Assembly (NCBI RefSeq): GCF_009707325.1
Contig: NZ_CP046103.1
Location: 2,398,012 to 2,462,011 of the forward strand
Reading direction: 5' to 3'
Length of the DNA stretch: 64,000 nt
Source of the DNA: Pseudomonas sp. IB20
GTDB lineage: Bacteria; Pseudomonadota; Gammaproteobacteria; Pseudomonadales; Pseudomonadaceae
Shown here one piece after another: positions 59,009 through 64,000 of this stretch; within the stretch, counting starts at the first letter, position 1, and each line of letters opens with the position of its first letter. The position numbers and the translations under genes are program-made. The notes under the pieces were generated by a model. It did not search any database. It saw only the letters and a program-made list of their open reading frames with translations, and was not told where the DNA came from.

Positions 59009-59527
59009 ATGAATGATGCTGTTGTCCCGACCCACGCCGCCGAACACACGCTGTCGAGTTTGTACCGCGACCACCGCAGTTGGCTCGAAAGCTGGCTGCG
59101 GCGGCGCCTGGGCAATGCCTGGGATGCGGCGGACCTGAGCCAGGATACCTTCCTGCGGGTGCTGGCCAGTGCCCAGCCGATTGCGCAGATGCAGGAGCCG
59201 CGCGCGTACCTGGTGACGGTTGGCAAGCGCCTGCTGGTCAACTTTCATCAGCGGCGTAGCCTTGAGCAGGCTTACTTGAATGCCCTGGCAAACCTGCCGG
59301 AAACCTGTGTGCCGTCGCCGGAGCAACGCTGGTTGGTGCTGGAAACCCTGCAAGCGTTGGATGAGATGCTCGACGGTTTGCCGGTACTGGTGCGCCGTGC
59401 GTTTCTGTGGAGCCAGCTGGAAGGCCTGGGGTATCGCGAGATCGCCGAACGGCTCGACGTATCCGAGCGCACGGTGAAGCGCTACATGGCGCAGGCCTAC
59501 GAACACTGTTTACTGGTGGAGTTGTGA
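59009..59527 (+). CDS. FecI-like ECF sigma factor
   Basis: 172 aa. Region 2: LYRDHRSWLESWLRRRLGNAWDAADLSQDTFLRVL; region 4: GLPVLVRRAFLWSQLEGLGYREIAERLDVSERTVKRYMAQAYEHC. Iron-starvation sigma normally freed by a FecR anti-sigma when a TonB receptor binds its siderophore. The stop overlaps the fecR GTG by 4 nt. No receptor gene follows. Confidence 0.93.
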   Translation: MNDAVVPTHAAEHTLSSLYRDHRSWLESWLRRRLGNAWDAADLSQDTFLRVLASAQPIAQMQEPRAYLVTVGKRLLVNFHQRRSLEQAYLNALANLPETCVPSPEQRWLVLETLQALDEMLDGLPVLVRRAFLWSQLEGLGYREIAERLDVSERTVKRYMAQAYEHCLLVEL

Positions 59528-60444
59528 GCCGCGATGTCGCGCGTGCCGCCGCCCAGTGGCTGGCCTTGCTGGAGTCGGGCGCGGCCACCGAGCGTGACCA
59601 CGCAGCGTTGCAGCAGTGGCGCGACAGCCATCCCCACCACGAACAGACCTGGCAGAAAGCCCAATCCCTGCGCCAGCGTTTCAGCGACTTGCCACACGCA
59701 TTGGCGATGGCCAGCCTCGACCGCTCGCAACCGGGGCGACGCGCAATCCTCAAGCGTGCCTTGGGGGTTGCCGCGTTGGTGCCGACGGCCTGGCTGATCA
59801 GCCGCCAGTTGCCCATCGACGCGTGGCGGGCCGATTTGCATACCGCCACGGGCGAGCGCAAACGCCTGCCGTTGGCCGATGGCAGCAGCTTGCAACTCAA
59901 CACCGCCACGGCGGTGGATGTCGATCTTGCACAGCGGCGCGTCACCTTGGTGGACGGTGAACTGGCGGTGAATGTGCCGGGCGCAGCGTTGATGAGCGTG
60001 CAAACCCGCTACGGCGACGTTGAAGTCAGCCAGGCCGAGGTGTGTGTGCGGCAGCTGGCGGCCGGTTGCCTGGTGTCGGTGCTCAAAGGGGCGGTGCAAG
60101 TGCGTGACCTGCAAGGGCAAGTGGCGACGCTAAGCCGTGGTCAGCAAGCCCCCTTGGAGGCCCACGGGCTTGGCGCCTGGGCGCCGTTTGATGTGCTGCA
60201 ACTGGGCTGGCGGGACGGTGTGTTGACCGCTCAGAACCAGCCGCTGGGGGATTTTCTGCGCGAATTGGAGCGTTATCGCCCAGGTGTGTTGCGCTGGGAC
60301 CCGAGCCTGGAAACGTTGCGGGTTACGGGAAGCTTTCGCTTGGATGACACCGACCGCATCCTGACGCTGCTGTCCCAGACGCTGGGGTTTGAGGTGCGCG
60401 CGCGGACGCGGTATTGGGTGACGCTGAGCCGCACACTGGCTTAG
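59524..60444 (+). CDS. FecR-like anti-sigma regulator
   Basis: 306 aa from the GTG at 59524 that overlaps the sigma stop; the longer frame from 59407 is antigenic to the sigma gene and unlikely. N-terminal DUF4880 (AAAQWLALLESGAATERDHAALQQWRDSHPHHEQTW), a transmembrane segment near ALGVAALVPTAWLI, then FecR domain (ATGERKRLPLADGSSLQLNTATAVDVD) and a C-terminal STN-like part. The last 315 nt are overlapped antisense by the ABC ATPase frame. Confidence 0.92.
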   Translation: MSRDVARAAAQWLALLESGAATERDHAALQQWRDSHPHHEQTWQKAQSLRQRFSDLPHALAMASLDRSQPGRRAILKRALGVAALVPTAWLISRQLPIDAWRADLHTATGERKRLPLADGSSLQLNTATAVDVDLAQRRVTLVDGELAVNVPGAALMSVQTRYGDVEVSQAEVCVRQLAAGCLVSVLKGAVQVRDLQGQVATLSRGQQAPLEAHGLGAWAPFDVLQLGWRDGVLTAQNQPLGDFLRELERYRPGVLRWDPSLETLRVTGSFRLDDTDRILTLLSQTLGFEVRARTRYWVTLSRTLA

Positions 60445-61143
60445 CTGCAACTCGGTCAGGCACAGCGCCTTGAGCCGAGCCAGTAACGGGTCGCGCCGGT
60501 CCCGTGGGTGAGGCAGGTCCACCGCCAGCTCTTGGCGGATGCTGCTCGGCCGATTATCCATCACCAGCACTCGGTCACTCAGGTACAGCGCCTCGTCCAC
60601 GTCATGGGTCACCAGCAATAACGCAATGGCATGGTGCTCGGCCAGTTGCAGCAGCAAGTCCTGCAGTTTCATGCGGGTGAAGGCATCCACCGCGCTGAAC
60701 GGCTCGTCCAGCAGTAACACCTGCGGGCGCGAATACAGGCCGCGTGCGATCGCCACCCGTTGCGCCATGCCGCCGGACAACGCCTTGGGCAGTGCCTGGG
60801 CGAAGCCCTTCAGACCGACTTCCTCGATCAACTGGGTAACCCAGGCTGGGTCATAGTGGTCGTCATCACTGAAGCCGATGTTTTGCTCCACCGTCAGCCA
60901 GGGCATCAGCCGCGGTTCCTGGAACACAAAGGCCACTTCGCCTTCGGGGCTGCGCAGCTGGCCTTGAAAGTCCTTTTCCAGCCCGGCGACGATGCGCAGC
61001 AATGTGCTTTTGCCGCAGCCGCTTGGCCCCAGCAGGCTCACGGTTTCGCGCGGCTGTAAGGCCAGGTGCACGTTGGTCAGCACGGTGGTGCTGGCGAAGC
61101 TTTTACGCTCCACGCGAATATCCAATAAAGGCTGCATGCTCAT
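60130..61143 (-). CDS. Sulfonate/nitrate/taurine-type ABC ATPase (SsuB-like) with read-through tail
   Basis: Real domain about residues 1-235: Walker A LLGPSGCGKSTLLR, Q loop FVFQEPRLMPWL, signature ALSGGMAQRVAIARGL, Walker B VLLLDEPFSAVD, and LLVTHDVDEALYLSDR. ATGA overlap with the permease. The frame then continues 102 codons past the usual end, all antisense to fecR and of non-family composition (from QCAAQRHPIPRP on). The native stop seems lost; length 337 vs about 240-270 for the family. Confidence 0.9.
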   Translation of the reverse strand: MSMQPLLDIRVERKSFASTTVLTNVHLALQPRETVSLLGPSGCGKSTLLRIVAGLEKDFQGQLRSPEGEVAFVFQEPRLMPWLTVEQNIGFSDDDHYDPAWVTQLIEEVGLKGFAQALPKALSGGMAQRVAIARGLYSRPQVLLLDEPFSAVDAFTRMKLQDLLLQLAEHHAIALLLVTHDVDEALYLSDRVLVMDNRPSSIRQELAVDLPHPRDRRDPLLARLKALCLTELQLSQCAAQRHPIPRPRAHLKPQRLGQQRQDAVGVIQAKASRNPQRFQARVPAQHTWAITLQFAQKIPQRLVLSGQHTVPPAQLQHIKRRPGAKPVGLQGGLLTTA

Positions 61144-61970
61144 TGCTGCGCACCTTGGCCGTTGAACGTGTCACGCCAAGCCAGGCAGCGTTTCTCCAAG
61201 GCGGCGAGTACGCCATCACTGACTTTACCGAGCAGCGCCAACACGATGATTGCTGCCAGCACGATGTCCGGCCGCGAGGTTTCGCGCCCATCACTGAGCA
61301 AATAGCCCAAGCCCTTGGTGGCCGCGATCAATTCGGCCGCCACCAGGAACATCCACGCCAGGCTCAGGCCGCTGCGCAAACCGGTAAACAGGCCGGGCAG
61401 GGCGGCGGGCAACAGAATCCGCCGCACCAGACGGCGCCGGTTGAAGCCGTACATTTGCCCGACTTCCACCAGCTTGCGGTCGATATCGCGAATCGCCGCG
61501 ACGCCATTGAGGTACACCGGGAAAAACGCACCTATCGCAATCAGCACAATTTTCGAGGTTTCATCGATGCCCAGCCATAGCAGCAACAGCGGCACCCAGG
61601 CCAGGCTCGGGATTGAGCGCAGCCCGGCAAATGTCGGTTCCAGATAGGCCTCGGCTTCACGGCTCAAACCCACCCAGGCGGCGAACACCAGGGCCAGGCC
61701 GGCGCCGATGGCGAAGCCCGCCAGCACCCGCAACGGGCTGGCGCTGATGTGTTTCCATAACGCGCCTTCAGCCAGGTCAGTGAGGGTTACGGCGATCTCG
61801 CTGGGCGCCGGCATCTGGTACGACGGCAGCCAGCCGATACGCACCACCACCTCCAGCACCAGCAGGATCAGCACCGGCAACGTCAGGCCTTTGAGCCGCC
61901 GTGGCCAGGCACTGCGGTGAATGACCACCGGCGCCACAAGCGGCACGGTTTGGGTTTTGCTGGTCATCAC
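61140..61970 (-). CDS. Sulfonate/nitrate/taurine-type ABC permease (SsuC-like)
   Basis: 276 aa with six helices and the EAA-like region VGQMYGFNRRRLVRRILLPAALPGLFTGLRSGLSLAWMFLVAAE. It lies between the binding-protein and ATPase genes in one operon (7-nt gap and 4-nt overlap). Confidence 0.92.
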   Translation of the reverse strand: MMTSKTQTVPLVAPVVIHRSAWPRRLKGLTLPVLILLVLEVVVRIGWLPSYQMPAPSEIAVTLTDLAEGALWKHISASPLRVLAGFAIGAGLALVFAAWVGLSREAEAYLEPTFAGLRSIPSLAWVPLLLLWLGIDETSKIVLIAIGAFFPVYLNGVAAIRDIDRKLVEVGQMYGFNRRRLVRRILLPAALPGLFTGLRSGLSLAWMFLVAAELIAATKGLGYLLSDGRETSRPDIVLAAIIVLALLGKVSDGVLAALEKRCLAWRDTFNGQGAQQ

Positions 61971-61977
61971 GCGCCCC

Positions 61978-62949
61978 TTACTGCTTCGCCAAGGTCTGGC
62001 CGAACGAGGTATCGATCAACTGGTCGATCACCTGGTCCACATTCACCCCGCGGCGGACCAACTCCTCGGACACCAGGATCGGCGCGGCGGCCTTGGATGA
62101 CACTGCATCTTTGTCGGTCAGCAACGGTGCGCTGAGGTCGGTGCGCGACAGTTGCAGCTTGGCCACTTCCAGCGGCAGGCCGGATTCGTCGGCGAGCAGT
62201 TTGGCGAATTCATCCGGGTGTTTCACCGCCCAGTCGCGGGCTTTTTCATAGGCGCCGAGCACTTTGCTGATGGTCTGTGAGTGCGCCTTGGCGTACTGCT
62301 CGGTGACGCTGATCACGCCGTAGCTGTTGAAGTCTTTGTTGCGGTACAACAGGCGCGAACCCGCCTGGATTTCGCTGGCGGCCATGTGCGGGTCGAGGCC
62401 GGCCCAGGCGTCCACGTCACCTTTCTCCAGCGCGGTGCGGCCGTCCGGGTGTTGCAGGTGCACCAACTCGACATCGTCTTTTTTCAGCCCAGCGTGCTGC
62501 AGGCTGCGCAGGGTGAACAGGTACGGGTCGGTGCCTTTGGTGGCGGCGATTTTCTTGCCTTTGAGGTCTGTCACGCTTTTGAAGGGTGAGTCTTTGCGAA
62601 CAACCAAAGCCGTCCACTCGGCCCGGCTGTAGACATACACCGATTTGATTGGGCTGCCATTTGCGCGGCTCAAAACGGCTGACAAACTGGCGGAGGAGGC
62701 GAAGTCGACGCCGCCGCTGTTGAGGTATTCCAGGGAACGGTTGCTGCCCTGGCTTAGGACCCAGCCGACTTTGGTGTGCGGTAAGGCTTGTTCCAGCCAG
62801 CCGAAATGCTTGAGCACCAGGCTGACCGGTGAGTAGTAGGCATAATCCAAGTTGACGTGCGCGGGATCGGTATCGGCAGCGAAGGCCTGTGGTTGCAGGC
62901 ACAGGGTGAGGGCGCAGGCGCCCAGTAAGCGTTGGGTGAAGGGTTTCAT
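61978..62949 (-). CDS. Sulfonate-type ABC substrate-binding protein (SsuA-like)
   Basis: 323 aa. Signal peptide MKPFTQRLLGACALTLCLQP, cleavage near AFA-ADT. Family marks: SNRSLEYLNSGGVDFASSAS, DLKGKKIAATKGTDPYLFTLRSL and DVDAWAGLDPHMA. GGAGC precedes the ATG. Probably brings in alkanesulfonates or another sulfur source; exact ligand unknown. Confidence 0.9.
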   Translation of the reverse strand: MKPFTQRLLGACALTLCLQPQAFAADTDPAHVNLDYAYYSPVSLVLKHFGWLEQALPHTKVGWVLSQGSNRSLEYLNSGGVDFASSASLSAVLSRANGSPIKSVYVYSRAEWTALVVRKDSPFKSVTDLKGKKIAATKGTDPYLFTLRSLQHAGLKKDDVELVHLQHPDGRTALEKGDVDAWAGLDPHMAASEIQAGSRLLYRNKDFNSYGVISVTEQYAKAHSQTISKVLGAYEKARDWAVKHPDEFAKLLADESGLPLEVAKLQLSRTDLSAPLLTDKDAVSSKAAAPILVSEELVRRGVNVDQVIDQLIDTSFGQTLAKQ

Positions 62950-63178
62950 GGAACAGCTCCGGGCAAGGCGATGAGAGAAGGCTTTTTTTATATTCAGAAA
63001 ATTGAAATGGCATGTTCCATCATGCTTTGTCGGCTTTCTTTGATCGGAGCAGATGCAGTCTCTGTGCCATTGAGTTCGCAGGCGTATTTGCTAGGGGTTG
63101 AGCAGCGATTGCTGTGATGGGAGCGGGCAGTTTGTTGATCAGCTGTTGCCAGGTGAACAGCTGTCATATACCTATATC

Positions 63179-63202
63179 GAATAAATAAAGAGTTATTTAT
63201 TC
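63179..63202. promoter_or_regulatory. Perfect AT-rich 24-bp palindrome upstream of molbindin gene
   Basis: GAATAAATAA-AGAG-TTATTTATTC, 10-bp arms, centred about 94 nt before the Mop-protein ATG. The gap 62950-63284 otherwise holds only the two promoters. Possible operator. Confidence 0.5.
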
Positions 63203-63284
63203 CTTTTAATGGTCGTTTGGATAGCGCATTTTGAGGGCCTGCGCATTCGTGCGGATTGACCCAACAGCCAAAAGGAAAGCCGAC

Positions 63285-63500
63285 ATGACTATTAAAGCTA
63301 TCAACGTGCGCAATCAGTTCAAGGGCGTGATCAAGGAGATCCTGCTGGGCGAAGTGGTGTCCGAGATCGACGTGCAAACCGCGTCCGGCATTGTCACCTC
63401 AGTGATTACCACCCGCTCGGTGCGTGACCTGGAATTGAAAGTGGGCAGCGAAGTGATTGCCTTTGTGAAGTCGACCGAAGTGTCGATTGCCAAGCTGTAA
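63285..63500 (+). CDS. Mop/TOBE-domain molybdate-binding protein (molbindin)
   Basis: 71 aa from the ATG at 63285 with AAGGA 9 nt upstream. A single Mop domain: IKAINVRNQFKGVIKEILLG, VVSEIDVQTASGIVTSVITT and SEVIAFVKSTEVSIAKL. Oligomers bind molybdate for storage or buffering. Confidence 0.92.
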   Translation: MTIKAINVRNQFKGVIKEILLGEVVSEIDVQTASGIVTSVITTRSVRDLELKVGSEVIAFVKSTEVSIAKL

Positions 63501-63580
63501 ACCCTGAATTCGTCTGGCAGCACCGCAATGTTCTGCTTTTCTGTGGGAGCGGCGGCGTTGGTGGGTTGATGGCGGGGGTT

Positions 63581-63990
63581 AGGTAGATTGAGTACATATC
63601 CGTTGCTGCGGTAACGGCCACCTAGGGTTTCGCTCTTACAGCGAGTCACTTTTTTACAAACGCCTAAAAAAGTAACCAAAAAACGCTTTGCCCCACCACT
63701 CGGTGCCTCGCTAGGCTCGGCATGCCCTCACTCCGGCTTGAATCCGTGGGCCGCCGCCATGGGCCATCCTTGGCCCATCGCGGCTAACCCGGCGTCCTGC
63801 CGGGTTACCCACGGATTCAAGCCTGCGTTCGGCCATCGTGGTTAACGGGGCGCCTCAGATCAAGATCAAGATCAAAAGCAAGAGCACGGCGGCCTAGTAG
63901 CCGACCTGAGTGGTGAAGCAAAAGCAGGGCAAAGCAAGCAGAAGCACAGCAGAAGCACAGCAGAAGCAGATCTGCTTTTCTGTGGGAGCT
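63581..63990 (+). repeat. Dispersed intergenic repeat, long copy with cruciform core
   Basis: Head TAGATTGAGTACATATCCGT, body ACAGCGAGTCACTTTTTTAC, a core palindrome (15-bp arms at 63736-63750 and 63808-63822, with smaller hairpins between), then GTGGTTAACGGGGC and tail CGGCCTAGTAGCCGACCTGA, AGCAGAAGCACAGCAGAAGC repeats and CTGCTTTTCTGTGGGAG. CTGCTTTTCTGTGGGAG also occurs just before it (63532). The rest of 63501-64000 holds no gene. Confidence 0.85.
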
Positions 63991-64000
63991 GGCTTGCCTG

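Noticed and set aside
59407-59523. Upstream extension of FecR to 59407
   Set aside because: It would overlap the sigma-factor gene in another frame; the GTG at 59524 overlapping its stop is the usual FecI-FecR layout.

Overview
The window reads as chromosomal DNA of a Pseudomonas of the fluorescens group. The reasons are: a complete mannitol/polyol operon in the order known from P. fluorescens, a MuxABC-OpmB efflux operon, a GlgE-TreS/Mak-GlgB glucan cluster, Pseudomonas-type REP hairpins (GTGGGAGC...), high GC and dense coding. No rRNA, tRNA, CRISPR array, prophage or complete insertion sequence was seen.

Layout. 1-8932 (all minus): mtlR and mtlE-F-G-K-D-Y, an ABC importer for mannitol/sorbitol/arabitol plus mannitol dehydrogenase and xylulokinase (xylulokinase runs off the left edge). 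9005-10966: a glycosyltransferase and thiol peroxidase. 11197-20175: muxA-muxB-muxC-opmB, a tripartite RND pump with 4-bp ATGA overlaps. 20379-22475: a MucR-like MHYT-GGDEF-EAL gene broken by one in-frame TAG. 22530-28112: an SDR dehydrogenase, a MocR/PdxR-type regulator, CcoG, small proteins, MgtC and a start-less relic. 28317-36058: glgE, treS/mak and glgB (trehalose/maltose-1-phosphate to alpha-glucan). 36149-40504: a GGDEF protein, a hybrid histidine kinase and a secreted CAP-domain protein. 40586-45327: an MFS pump with LysR regulator, a GNAT, a TetR/quinone-reductase pair with clear operators and a small cysteine-motif protein. 45360-53498: a stand-alone AroA, a leaderless AA10 LPMO, a UPF0149 protein, a 43-aa membrane protein, a dienoyl-CoA isomerase-like protein, NudC, TauE/SafE, phosphatidylcholine synthase, a methyltransferase and a DUF1289 protein. 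53794-56368: nrdB with two NrdR boxes, then a mosaic of gene relics and repeats. 56417-60444: a YheO/DauR-type regulator, a PLP ammonia-lyase, a beta-helix protein and a FecI/FecR pair. 60130-63500: a sulfonate-type ABC importer and a Mop-domain molbindin. 63501-64000: a long dispersed repeat.

The most unusual signals are structural. A miniature IS3-like element (84 bp, 3-bp target duplication) sits inside a REP doublet between mtlE and mtlF, and a near-identical empty doublet occurs at 53540. Five perfect tandem duplications of 74-151 bp lie at gene borders between 23.3 and 57.3 kb. The ABC ATPase at 60130 has lost its stop and reads about 102 codons antisense through fecR, and the FecI/FecR pair has no TonB receptor next to it. 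These suggest recent rearrangement, or in part assembly error, and can be tested with raw reads. No clearly new multi-gene system was found.
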